The notes beneath the pieces were generated by a model, which did not search any database, was not told the origin of the DNA, and saw only the letters and a list, made by a program, of their open reading frames with translations. From NCBI RefSeq assembly GCF_008923185.1, contig NZ_WBMT01000018.1:62001-126000 (forward strand): 64,000 nt of DNA, given 5' to 3'. Shown in pieces: positions 8,791-16,901 of the stretch. The stretch's first letter is position 1; the number at the start of each line of letters is the position of its first letter. Source of the stretch: Actinomadura rudentiformis. GTDB taxonomy: Bacteria > Actinomycetota > Actinomycetes > Streptosporangiales > Streptosporangiaceae. A program made the translations under genes and the position numbers.

Positions 8791-8863
8791 AGCGGAAGAC
8801 GGGATTCGAACCCGCGACCCTCACCTTGGCAAGGTGATGCTCTACCAACTGAGCCACTTCCGC
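8791..8863 (-). tRNA. tRNA-Gly (GCC), first copy
   Basis: On the minus strand GCGGAAG pairs with CTTCCGC. The anticodon stem TCACC/GGTGA holds loop TTGCCAA with anticodon GCC, and the T loop is GTTCGAATC. The discriminator is U and CCA is not encoded. It is the first gene of the tRNA operon and nearly identical to the copy at 18.7 kb, differing in the D loop and one T-loop base. Confidence 0.96.
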
Positions 8864-8906
8864 ATGGCGTCCGGGGATCACTCCCTGGCTCGCTCTGGGG
8901 TTAACT

Positions 8907-9878
8907 TTAGCGGAATCCCGGAGTGCTTGCGTACTCGGCGCGGCTGGAGAGCGTGCTCTCGGCGTGCATGGAATCCCAGAAGGCGAGCTCCTCGTCCTCC
9001 TTGAGATGGGCGATGCGGCCCCAGAACTCGCGGTCCTCGGCCTCGTGGGCGGCGGCGAGGGAGAGGGCGGGCATGATCGTCGTGGCGGTCTCGGCGGCCT
9101 CCAGGTCGGCGGGGGTGACCTCGGCGGGCAGCTGCACCGGGTGGGCGGGGCGGTGGTGCTTGCCGCGCTTGCGGACGCGGACCGGGGGAGAGGTCGGGGC
9201 CATCGCGGCGGCGGCCTTGCCGGCGGCGAGGGCGACGGTGCCGCAGAGGATGACCGCGAGGAAGCCGCCGAGGATCACTTCCTGGGAGGGGAGCGGGGAC
9301 TCGGGGGCCGGCTCCTTCTTGTGGAGATTGGCCGTCGCGGAGGTGTCGGGGGCCAGGGTCTCGACGGAGGGGGCCGGGGCCGCGTGCTTGGGGGTGTACT
9401 TGGTGGTGGCGGTCTTGACCTTGCCGGGGAAGCCGTAGCCGACGATGTGGTCGACGGAGCGCTCCTTGCGCATGAGCTTGTAGCCGTCGGCGTTGGCCTC
9501 GATCGTGTGGACGGCGTCGCCCTCGACGCGTTCGACGATGCCCACGTGGTCGATCTGGTCGATGTCGCCGGATCCGGACCAGTCGAAGAAGACGATGGCG
9601 CCGGGCTCGGGCTTCTCGCCCCAGGCGTCCTGCTTCTTGAACCATTTGGCGTGGTCGACGGTGGCGGCGAACTGGCCTGCGGACTCGGTCACGCCGGCCT
9701 TGTCGGCGGCCCAGGCGAGGAACATGTCGCACCACGGCGCCGTCTTGAAGTACGGGTTGTGGTCGCCATCGACGTTCTTGGCGTACCAGTCACCGAACTT
9801 CGTGTAACCATCGCCTTTCTCGGTGTAACCGAGCTGGTCCTTGGCGATGTCGAGCAGCTTTTTGCCGACCGGGTCCAT
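8907..9878 (-). CDS. CHAP-domain amidase with a single membrane anchor
   Basis: The 323-aa protein starts at ATG 9878 behind AAGGAG. Residues 1-155 form a CHAP (NlpC/P60-like) domain with the catalytic Cys in APWCDMF (C50) and His in IDQIDHVGIV (H111). A Pro/Thr/Ala-rich linker follows. One transmembrane helix (VILGGFLAVILCGTVALAAG, about 201-220) is followed by a basic stretch (RVRKRGKHHR) and an acidic, Ala-rich tail. CHAP domains cleave peptidoglycan cross-bridges, yet there is no N-terminal signal peptide, so the topology is odd (see findings). It follows the tRNA-Gly promoter region on the same strand. Cell-wall remodelling is likely; the precise bond cut is unknown. Confidence 0.85.
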   Translation of the reverse strand: MDPVGKKLLDIAKDQLGYTEKGDGYTKFGDWYAKNVDGDHNPYFKTAPWCDMFLAWAADKAGVTESAGQFAATVDHAKWFKKQDAWGEKPEPGAIVFFDWSGSGDIDQIDHVGIVERVEGDAVHTIEANADGYKLMRKERSVDHIVGYGFPGKVKTATTKYTPKHAAPAPSVETLAPDTSATANLHKKEPAPESPLPSQEVILGGFLAVILCGTVALAAGKAAAAMAPTSPPVRVRKRGKHHRPAHPVQLPAEVTPADLEAAETATTIMPALSLAAAHEAEDREFWGRIAHLKEDEELAFWDSMHAESTLSSRAEYASTPGFR

Positions 9879-10028
9879 TTCGCTCCTTGCCACCCCTGGG
9901 TCGGAGCGGCCCAACCAGGTCACGCTCCGATCTCGGTGGAATGTAGCCGAGGTAAAGAGCAGGGAGCAAGTCGTTCCGGATGAAACGGTCGATCTGGACT
10001 ACAGGGGTCGTAGTCGGGCGTGACTATG

Positions 10029-10844
10029 TCAGGAATAGCCCCTCGGAAGAACGGTGACCGGGCAGGGCGCCGCACGGAGCACCTTGAGGGCCATCTCGCC
10101 GAGGAAGACGCGGTGCGCGCCGGCGTCCTCGCTGCTCGCGCAGACGAGCAGCTCTCCCTCGGGCCAGTCGACGTCGTCCAGGGCGTCCGCCACGTCGTCT
10201 CCCTCGGCCAGCTCGGCGGTCACGGCTTCGGCCGGCAGGCCGGACGAGTCACGGGCGAGCCTGATCGCCAGGGCCAGGTCGTCCCGGAGTGGATCGGGGC
10301 GCGCGTCGTCGACGTTGAGGGTGAGCAGGCGCAGCGGCACGTCGAGGGCGAGGGCGGCCAGGGCGGCGCGGATGACGGCTTCGTCACACTGCGGGCGGCG
10401 TACGTAGGCCACGGTGATCCGGCTGAGCTCCTCCGGGGGCGTGTAGCCCGCGGGCGGCAGCATGACCGCTTCGGTGGACGCGTGGAGAAGATGGTCGGCG
10501 GTGCTGCCCACGGTGATCCGGCCCCGGGCGCCGCCGCCCGTGGAGCCGACCACGATGATGTCGGCGCCGATCCTGCTGGCCAGGACGGACAGGCCCCGGC
10601 CGACGCTCCGGCTCTCGTGCACGGCGGCTTCGGCGGTGGCGCCGTCGAGGAGGTCCAGCGCCTGGTCGAGGAGCGCATGGGCCTCGCCCGCGGCCGCAGG
10701 GCGGTCCGGCGGGTACACGGAGGCCACGGTCAGCTTGCCGTCCGTCAGGCCGACGATGGCCCGGGCCAGCTCCAGGGCCTCCCGCCCGCCCGTGTCCCGT
10801 GCGTATCCGACGAGGACATGTTCCCCGATCATGCCGATGGTCAT
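10029..10844 (-). CDS. Universal stress protein, tandem UspA domains
   Basis: The 271-aa protein has two Usp folds. The first half (about 6-135) ends in the ATP-binding signature GSTGGGARGRITVGSTADHL (G-2x-G-9x-G-S/T). The second half (about 145-268) has the related but degenerate SSEDAGAHRVFLGEMALKVL and ends in CPVTVLPRG, without the full nucleotide motif. Two-domain Usps are common in actinobacteria, where they are induced by hypoxia or stationary phase. The ATG at 10844 is taken as start; a second Met is four codons further on. It stands as a single gene between the CHAP and amidohydrolase genes. Confidence 0.9.
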   Translation of the reverse strand: MTIGMIGEHVLVGYARDTGGREALELARAIVGLTDGKLTVASVYPPDRPAAAGEAHALLDQALDLLDGATAEAAVHESRSVGRGLSVLASRIGADIIVVGSTGGGARGRITVGSTADHLLHASTEAVMLPPAGYTPPEELSRITVAYVRRPQCDEAVIRAALAALALDVPLRLLTLNVDDARPDPLRDDLALAIRLARDSSGLPAEAVTAELAEGDDVADALDDVDWPEGELLVCASSEDAGAHRVFLGEMALKVLRAAPCPVTVLPRGYS

Positions 10845-10906
10845 TCCCCGAAGAGAGGGGATGTCACTTCATGAACCGTGTCAGTTGGCAGGGGCAGTCG
10901 GCAGGG

Positions 10907-12112
10907 TCAGCCGGCGGGGGAGGCCAGACGGCGGGTGGCGAGCTCGGCGTAGAGCGCGGCGCCGTCCGCCAGCACCGCGTCGTCGAACGCGGCCTCGGGG
11001 GAGTGGTTGAACGCCGCCTTGCCCGGATCGCGGTCCGGAGGGCACGCGCCCAGGGCTACGAACGCCGACGGGATCTCGTTGCAGACGAACGAGAAGTCCT
11101 CCGAGGCGGGCAGCGGATTGGGCGCCGTGATGTAGCGGTCTTCGCCGAACGCCTCCCGGACGGTGTCGCCCACGAAGGCCGCCTCGGCGTGATCGTTCAC
11201 CGTGACCGGGTAGTCCTGGACATAGTCCACGTCGGCCTCCAGGCCGTGCGCGGCGGCGATGCCCCGGATCAACTCGGCCGAGCGGTCCTTGAGCCGGCTG
11301 TGCGCCTCGGCTGAGAACGAACGGGCCGTGCCGGAGAAGTACGCCTCGTCGGGGATGACGTTGTCGGTCGTTCCGGCGTGGAAGTTGCCGACGGTGAGGA
11401 CCACCGGGTCGAACGCGTCGAAGTCGCGCGTCAGCATCGTCTGCAGCGCGGTGACCATCTCGCAGGCCGCCGGGAGGGGGTCCTTGGCCCGGTGCGGCAG
11501 GGAGCCGTGCCCGCCCGCGCCGCGCACGGTCACCCGCAGCCGATCGGCCGCCGCCATGATCGGGCCGCTCCGGGAGACGAACAGCCCGGCCGGGAGGCCC
11601 GCCGAGAGCACGTGCAGCGCGTACGCGGCGACCGGCCGTTCACCGGCCGCCTCCAGCACGCCCTCCTCGATCATGATCCGGGCGCCGCCCGCGCCCTCCT
11701 CGCCCGGCTGGAACATGAAGACGACGTTGCCGGCGAGCTCGCCGCGGCGCCCGGCCAGAAGCCGCGCCGCGCCCGCGAGCATCGTGGTGTGCAGGTCGTG
11801 GCCGCAGGCGTGCATGGCCCCGGGCGTACGGGAGATCAGCTCGGCGTCGCCGCGTTCGGTCACCGGCAGCGCGTCCATGTCACCGCGCAGCAGGACGGTC
11901 GGGCCCGGCCGGGCGCCGCGCAGCACCGCGGTCACCGACGTGAGGCCTTTGCCCGTGGTGACCTCCAGCGGGAGACCTGCCAGCGCCGCGAGGACCTTCT
12001 CCTGCGTGCGCGGCAGATCCAGCCCGAGCTCCGGCTCATGGTGCAGGGCCCGCCGCAGCCGTACGAGCTCTTCCTGAAGGCCGGCGGCGTCGCTACGCAG
12101 GGTCGGGCTCAC
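10907..12112 (-). CDS. M20 family amidohydrolase (hippurate / N-acyl amino acid hydrolase type)
   Basis: The 401-aa cytosolic protein starts at GTG 12112 with GAGGAG upstream. Metal-ligand motifs of the M20D family are present: RGDMDALPV, MHACGHDLH (Cys-His site) and FMFQPGEEGAGG. RGAGGHGSLPHRAKDP lies in the dimerisation/lid domain, and a late FNHSPEAAFDD supplies the last His. Members hydrolyse amide bonds of N-acyl amino acids such as hippurate or IAA-amino acids. The length matches the family. It is followed at its 5' side by the DinB-fold gene, 36 bp away on the same strand, so the two may share a transcript. Confidence 0.92.
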   Translation of the reverse strand: MSPTLRSDAAGLQEELVRLRRALHHEPELGLDLPRTQEKVLAALAGLPLEVTTGKGLTSVTAVLRGARPGPTVLLRGDMDALPVTERGDAELISRTPGAMHACGHDLHTTMLAGAARLLAGRRGELAGNVVFMFQPGEEGAGGARIMIEEGVLEAAGERPVAAYALHVLSAGLPAGLFVSRSGPIMAAADRLRVTVRGAGGHGSLPHRAKDPLPAACEMVTALQTMLTRDFDAFDPVVLTVGNFHAGTTDNVIPDEAYFSGTARSFSAEAHSRLKDRSAELIRGIAAAHGLEADVDYVQDYPVTVNDHAEAAFVGDTVREAFGEDRYITAPNPLPASEDFSFVCNEIPSAFVALGACPPDRDPGKAAFNHSPEAAFDDAVLADGAALYAELATRRLASPAG

Positions 12113-12148
12113 GGAGACTCCTCGGGTCGCGGGTCCTGGAGGAGCCTC

Positions 12149-12673
12149 TCACTCGCCGATCACGCCGTCCATGATCTCGCGGGTCACGTCGAGGTGGCCG
12201 ACGTGACGTGCGTACTCCTGGAGCAGGTGGAACAGGATCCACGCCAGCGACGGGACGGGCTGCGACCCGTCGAAGCGCCCGCCCGTCGAGGCGATGTCGT
12301 CGAGCCGCGCCGCCGCCACGATCTGCCGTGACCGGTCGCACGCCTCGCGGAAGGCCGCCTTCACGTCCTCGGCCGGCATGCCGTCCGGTACGCGCCACCG
12401 TCCGTCCGGCCCGCGATCGCCCCATGGTTCGTCGACGGGCTCGGCCGCGAACCCCCACCTGACCCACCGTGTCTCCACGTAGGTCAGGTGGTGGAGCAGT
12501 TCCAGCGGCGTCCAGGCCGACGGAAGGACGCTGGAGCCCAGCTGCTCCTCCGGAAGACCGTCGAGCTTGCGCAGCACGGCGTCCCGATAGAAATCGAGGT
12601 ATCCCAGGAGAAGCTCACGCGGATCGGTCAGCGACTCCGGTGGCTCGGGCGGGGACTCTACGGGCGTCACCAT
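12149..12673 (-). CDS. DinB-fold protein (DUF664 type)
   Basis: The 174-aa protein matches the actinobacterial DinB/DUF664 group: a four-helix bundle with possible metal-binding His residues in LELLHHLTYVE (His near 61), and the late HLLQEYARHVGHLDVTRE with two His. These proteins often bind mycothiol or bacillithiol or act as metal-dependent transferases, but most are uncharacterised. It starts at ATG 12673 and lies upstream of the M20 amidohydrolase, probably in one operon. Confidence 0.85.
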   Translation of the reverse strand: MVTPVESPPEPPESLTDPRELLLGYLDFYRDAVLRKLDGLPEEQLGSSVLPSAWTPLELLHHLTYVETRWVRWGFAAEPVDEPWGDRGPDGRWRVPDGMPAEDVKAAFREACDRSRQIVAAARLDDIASTGGRFDGSQPVPSLAWILFHLLQEYARHVGHLDVTREIMDGVIGE

Positions 12674-12709
12674 GCCGCGACGCTAACACCGGCGTTCACA
12701 CCACCACCC

Positions 12710-13477
12710 TCATGAGGCGCCCTCGAACGCCGTGTGCTCCAGCCAGTGGTCGAGGAGCGGGCGTTCGCCGATGACCTCGGTACGCAGATCGTCGGGCGGG
12801 AGACGCCGGGTGATCACAAGCAGCAGGTCCGTCACGCCGGCCGACACGACGACGTTCGCCGCGCCGTTCCCCCGTTTCCACGTCACTCCGCCCGGGGTGC
12901 GGGTGATCAGCCAGCCGTCCACGTCCGGCTCGGCGGGCTGGAGGGCAAGGGCCTCGCCGTCGCCCCGCAGCGCCGTGAATCCGGGGTTGAGCGTCTCGGC
13001 CAGGGGACCGGAGATCATGTCGAGGCCTTCGCAGATCGCATCGGCGGCGAGGTCCGGTGCCAGTTCGTAGGGGCGGTCAAGGGCCAGGGCGGCATCCGCG
13101 TGATGAACCGACGTGTCGTGCAGCATCCGGCGTAGCCAGAACGTCGCGGGCCGCGGCCCCAAGAACGTCCATACCTCAACGTCGCACTCCTCGGTGGCTG
13201 CGATCAGCCATTCGGCTCCTGCGAGGAGCCACTCCGGCCAGTCGCCGGCGTCCAGGGAGACGACGGGCTCGAGCGGCAGAGGTTCGGTGGCGCGTTGCTC
13301 CACGAGCGCCGCCGCCCAGCGTTGCGCCTGGCCGACGTGCTCGACCAGATCGCGTAGTGACCATTCAGGGCAGGTGGGGATCCACGTGCCCGGGTGGGTG
13401 CCCGTCACGGTGCCGGCGAGACCGGCCGTCTGCAGTCGCAGGCCCTCGGCGAGCCGCCGCACGTCAGGTGCCCTCAT
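12710..13477 (-). CDS. Maleylpyruvate-isomerase-family mycothiol-dependent enzyme (DinB fold)
   Basis: The true start is ATG 13477, directly after GAGGAGGAG; the much longer open frame upstream is antisense to the ligD-like gene. The 255-aa protein has the N-terminal DinB bundle with CPEWSLRDLVEHVGQAQRW (metal-binding His) and LRRMLHDTSVHHADA, whose two His complete the site. A C-terminal sterol-carrier-like MDMPI domain begins about residue 165 (GDGEALALQPAEPDVDGW). Family members use mycothiol as thiol cofactor. The actual substrate is unknown. The promoter region has a MerR-type architecture (separate entry). Confidence 0.88.
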   Translation of the reverse strand: MRAPDVRRLAEGLRLQTAGLAGTVTGTHPGTWIPTCPEWSLRDLVEHVGQAQRWAAALVEQRATEPLPLEPVVSLDAGDWPEWLLAGAEWLIAATEECDVEVWTFLGPRPATFWLRRMLHDTSVHHADAALALDRPYELAPDLAADAICEGLDMISGPLAETLNPGFTALRGDGEALALQPAEPDVDGWLITRTPGGVTWKRGNGAANVVVSAGVTDLLLVITRRLPPDDLRTEVIGERPLLDHWLEHTAFEGAS

Positions 13478-13502
13478 GCACTCCTCCTCGAGTCGTGCTC
13501 GT

Positions 13503-13534
13503 ACCGTAGGAGCTCCACCCGGGTGGAGGTTCAA
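13503..13534 (-). promoter_or_regulatory. MerR-type promoter with 16-bp palindrome
   Basis: Read on the minus strand: -35 TTGAAC (13534-13529), a 20-bp spacer, and -10 TACGGT (13508-13503), followed by the ribosome site and ATG at 13477. The overlong 19-20 bp spacer filled by a palindrome (CTCCACCC/GGGTGGAG, 13513-13528) is the hallmark of promoters activated by MerR-family proteins. It would drive the mycothiol-dependent enzyme gene. The responsible regulator is not known; a MerR gene lies at 17.8 kb. Confidence 0.6.
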
Positions 13535-13612
13535 CTGTCTGTGACGCACGACATACTCGGTAGATGATCCGATCCCAGACGGTCCGGTGGCATCCGGCTC
13601 GAGGCAGGTGGC

Positions 13613-14578
13613 GTGATGGCCGGTGGTGAAGAGCGGGCGGGCGTTCCGCTGAGCAATCTCGATCAGTCGCTGTTCGACGGGTCCGACGCGACCAAGCGGG
13701 ACCTGGTGGACTACCTGGACGCCGTCGCGGACCAGATCATTCCGGGGCTGGCCGGCCGGCCGCTGTCGGTGATCCGCGTGCACCGGGGCGGGGAGCCGTT
13801 CATGCAGAAGAACGTCCCGAAGTACACGCCGCCGTGGGTGCGCACGGTGACGCTGTGGGCGGAGTCCTCCAAGCGTCAGGTGTCCTACGCGCTGTGCGAT
13901 GACCGGCGGACGCTCGTCTGGTTCGCCAACCAGCGTGCGATCGAATACCACCCGACCCTGATGCGTGCTGAAGATCTGGCCCATCCCACCCATCTGGTGC
14001 TTGATCTGGACCCGCCCTCCGGGGACACGTTCGAGATGGCCGTCCGCGCCGCGCACCTGGTGCGGCAGGCCCTGGCCGGCTCCGGCCTGGAGGGGGCGGT
14101 CAAGACCAGCGGCGCGAAGGGTGTGCACGTGTTCGTGCCGATCGAGGGAGTCGGGGCTGAGGACGCGGCCGCGGCGACCCGGGCGATCGCTGCGCGCGCC
14201 GAACGGCTCGATCCGTCCTTCGCCACGACCGCGTTCATCCGGGAGGACCGCGAGGGCAAGGTGTTCCTCGACTCCACCCGGGCGGGCGGGGCGACGGTGG
14301 TGGCCGCCTACAGCCCGCGTACACGGCCTGGCACGCCCGTGTCGTTCCCCGTCGCCTGGGACCAGCTCGACGACGTTACTCCGCGGGACTTCACCCTGCG
14401 CACGGCGGCGCAGCTGATCACGGAAGGCGATCCGTGGGCCCGGCTGATGCCCGCGCCGCAGAGGCTGAGCGCCGACCTGATCGAGGAGGGCCACGGCATC
14501 CCGATCGCCCGCGTGCAGGCGATGCACGAAGGCAAGCGGCGGGCACGCGCACGCCGCGCTCAGGCTTCGGAGTCCTAA
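13613..14578 (+). CDS. Stand-alone LigD-type polymerase domain protein (AEP superfamily)
   Basis: The 321-aa protein corresponds to the polymerase/primase module of bacterial NHEJ LigD and has no ligase or nuclease domain. Seen: a phosphate-contact region RVHRGGEPFMQKNVPKY, catalytic HLVLDLDPPSGD with the metal Asp pair (D131, D133), and TSGAKGVHVFVPI with the conserved His (172). The start may be GTG 13613 or ATG 13616. Stand-alone PolDom proteins act in gap filling and NHEJ, sometimes adding ribonucleotides. No ku or ligase gene lies nearby. Its 3' end overlaps the convergent GlxA-type gene by 4 bp. Confidence 0.9.
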   Translation: MMAGGEERAGVPLSNLDQSLFDGSDATKRDLVDYLDAVADQIIPGLAGRPLSVIRVHRGGEPFMQKNVPKYTPPWVRTVTLWAESSKRQVSYALCDDRRTLVWFANQRAIEYHPTLMRAEDLAHPTHLVLDLDPPSGDTFEMAVRAAHLVRQALAGSGLEGAVKTSGAKGVHVFVPIEGVGAEDAAAATRAIAARAERLDPSFATTAFIREDREGKVFLDSTRAGGATVVAAYSPRTRPGTPVSFPVAWDQLDDVTPRDFTLRTAAQLITEGDPWARLMPAPQRLSADLIEEGHGIPIARVQAMHEGKRRARARRAQASES

Positions 14579-15531
14579 CCCCGCTGGGTGAACGTGGCGC
14601 GGTAGGCCGTCGGGGTCAGGCCGACCTGGCGGACGAGATGGGCACGGAGCGAGTCGGCGCTGCCGAGCCCGCTGGTGTGGGCCACCTCGTCGATCGGCAG
14701 GTCCGTGGTCTCCAGGAGCTCTCGCGCGCGGTCGATCCGCTGGCGGAGCAGCCACTGGAGCGGGCTGAGCCCCGTCTCCGCACGGAACCGCCGCGCGAGC
14801 GTGCGGCTGCTCATCCGCGCCTGCCTGGCAAGGTCGTCGATCGTGAGGCGACGGTCGAGGCGTTCCAGGGCCCATGCCTGGGTGCAGGCGAGGCTGTCCC
14901 CGTTCGCGCGCTCGGGACGCGGCGCGGTGATGAACTGGGCCTGGCCGCCGGAACGCACGGGAGCCACGACCACGCGGCGGGCGGCGGCGTTGGCGGCGGC
15001 CGCACCGTAGTCGTTGCGGATGATGTACAGGCAGAGGTCGATGCCAGCGGCGAGGCCCGCCGACGTCAGGATCTGCCCGTCGTCCACGTACAGCACGCTC
15101 GGATCCAGTTCCACGGCCGGGAAGAGCGCCGCGAACTTCTCCGCCCGGCGCCAGTACGTCGTCGCGCGGCGCCCGTCGAGCAGCCCGGCAGCCGCCAGCA
15201 CGAAGGTGCCCGTGCAGATCGAGACGATGCGGCGCCCGTCGGCGGCGGCCCGGCGCAGGCCGTCGAGGACCGCTGGGTCGATCCCCTCACGGGTGTGCGT
15301 TCCCGGCACGATGATCGTCTCGGCCGTCTCCAGGATCTCCAGGCCGTTGGAGATCTCCAGGCCGTAGTCGGCGGACGTCTTGATCACTCCCGGTACGAGG
15401 GTGCAGATCCGCACCTCGTACAGCCGCCGTCCCTCATGCACCGAGCCGCCGAGCACGAGGTCGGGGATGGAGACGTCGAAGGGCACGACGGGCGGCACGG
15501 CCAGGACGGCGACCCGATGCGGCCGGCTCAT
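14575..15531 (-). CDS. GlxA-type AraC family regulator with DJ-1/PfpI domain
   Basis: The 318-aa protein has an N-terminal DJ-1/PfpI-like domain (1-190) with the nucleophile-elbow region RRIVSICTGTFVLAAAG, then two AraC helix-turn-helix motifs (about 215-315): LARQARMSSRTLARRF and VAHTSGLGSADSLRAHLVRQ. It starts at ATG 15531 behind GGAGGATC. It faces the MFS-Gfo-MerR operon with 71 bp between, so that operon is its likely target. The ligand is unknown. A second regulator of the same type lies at 40.5 kb. Confidence 0.92.
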   Translation of the reverse strand: MSRPHRVAVLAVPPVVPFDVSIPDLVLGGSVHEGRRLYEVRICTLVPGVIKTSADYGLEISNGLEILETAETIIVPGTHTREGIDPAVLDGLRRAAADGRRIVSICTGTFVLAAAGLLDGRRATTYWRRAEKFAALFPAVELDPSVLYVDDGQILTSAGLAAGIDLCLYIIRNDYGAAAANAAARRVVVAPVRSGGQAQFITAPRPERANGDSLACTQAWALERLDRRLTIDDLARQARMSSRTLARRFRAETGLSPLQWLLRQRIDRARELLETTDLPIDEVAHTSGLGSADSLRAHLVRQVGLTPTAYRATFTQRG

Positions 15532-15602
15532 GGCTGGATCCTCCGGAACAGTGGCATTCCAGCCAGTGTCACATACCGGGGCAGGTCAGGCACAGTGTCC
15601 GA

Positions 15603-16901
15603 GTGCTCAATACGTCGCAGACGCGCCCGGCAGCCGCGCCCCGCCGCAGGTTCCCGATCCACCGGGCCTGGCCGGTGGCCGCCGTGGCCTTCGTCGCCCT
15701 GATCGGCGCCGCCGGATTCCGGGCCACCCCGGGCGTCCTGATGGTTCCCCTCCAAGAGGAGTTCGGCTGGTCGCGCGCGACGACGTCGCTCGCGGTCTCG
15801 GTCAACCTCGTCCTGTTCGGGCTGACCGCCCCGTTCGCTGCCGCGCTGATGGAGCGGTTCGGCATCCGGCGCGTGACCTCGGCCGCGCTGACGCTGGTGG
15901 CCGCGGGCAGCGGGCTCACCGTCTTCATGAACGCCAGCTGGCAGCTCGTGCTCTGCTGGGGCGTCCTCGTGGGAATGGGCACCGGGTCGATGGCGATGGT
16001 CTTCGCGGCGACCGTCGCCAACCGCTGGTTCAGCCGCCACCGGGGGCTCGTCATCGGCGTGCTCACGGCCGGGGGAGCCACGGGCCAGCTGGTCTTCCTG
16101 CCGGTCCTGGCCTGGCTGGTCGAGCGGCACGGCTGGCGTTCGGCGTCCGTCACGGTCGCGGTCGCCGCGCTGGCCGTCGTGCCGCTGGTGATCCTCGTGC
16201 TGCGGGAACGTCCCGCCGACGTGGGGTTGTTCCCGTACGGGGCGACGGCCGCCGAGCCCGAACCCGAGGTGAAGGGCGACGCCGCACGCGTCGCCCTGCG
16301 CGCACTGCGGGACGCCTCGCGCACCAAGGAGTTCTGGCTGCTGGCAGGCGGCTTCTTCATCTGCGGGGCATCGACCAACGGCCTGGTCGGCACGCATTTC
16401 ATCCCGGCGGCCCACGATCACGGCATGGCCGAGACCACCGCCGCCGGGCTGCTCGCCCTGGTGGGGATCTTCGACATCGTGGGCACCGTCGCGTCGGGCT
16501 GGCTCACCGACCGCGTCGACAGCCGGGTCCTGCTCGGCTGGTACTACGCGCTCCGCGGCCTGTCGCTGCTGGCGCTGCCGGTGCTGTTCGGCTCGTCGAT
16601 CCACCCCAGCATGGTCGTGTTCATCGTCTTCTACGGGCTGGACTGGGTCGCGACCGTGCCGCCGACCATCGCGCTCACCCGGGAGGTCTTCGGCGCCGCG
16701 CGCGGCACCATCGTGTTCGGATGGATCTTCGCATCGCACCAGCTCGGCGCCGCCGTGGCCGCGGCCGCCGCGGGCGCGCTGCGCACCTCGTTCGGCACGT
16801 ACACGATGGCCTGGTGGGGCGCCGGCGTCATCTGCCTCGTCGCGGCGGCCATGTCCCTTTCGATCTCCCGTACGGACCGGTCCCTTAGGCTCATGGGGTG
16901 A
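15603..16901 (+). CDS. MFS transporter, monocarboxylate-type
   Basis: The 432-aa integral membrane protein shows 12 predicted hydrophobic helices and a central polar loop near residues 200-230. The MFS A-like motif is ERFGIRRV after helix 2 and GWLTDRVDSRVLLGW after helix 8. The lead-in (FRATPGVLMVPLQEEFGWSR) is typical of oxalate/formate or MCT-like MFS members exporting or importing organic acids. The start is GTG 15603 with little leader. Its stop overlaps the next gene start (GTGA), and the operon continues with a Gfo/Idh/MocA oxidoreductase and a MerR gene. Substrate unknown. Confidence 0.88.
   Translation: MLNTSQTRPAAAPRRRFPIHRAWPVAAVAFVALIGAAGFRATPGVLMVPLQEEFGWSRATTSLAVSVNLVLFGLTAPFAAALMERFGIRRVTSAALTLVAAGSGLTVFMNASWQLVLCWGVLVGMGTGSMAMVFAATVANRWFSRHRGLVIGVLTAGGATGQLVFLPVLAWLVERHGWRSASVTVAVAALAVVPLVILVLRERPADVGLFPYGATAAEPEPEVKGDAARVALRALRDASRTKEFWLLAGGFFICGASTNGLVGTHFIPAAHDHGMAETTAAGLLALVGIFDIVGTVASGWLTDRVDSRVLLGWYYALRGLSLLALPVLFGSSIHPSMVVFIVFYGLDWVATVPPTIALTREVFGAARGTIVFGWIFASHQLGAAVAAAAAGALRTSFGTYTMAWWGAGVICLVAAAMSLSISRTDRSLRLMG

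Noticed and set aside
13478..14875. Upstream extension of the DinB-fold protein to 721 residues
   Set aside because: The ribosome site GAGGAGGAG and ATG 13477 mark the start; the extension lies antisense to the LigD-like gene and lacks coding features.
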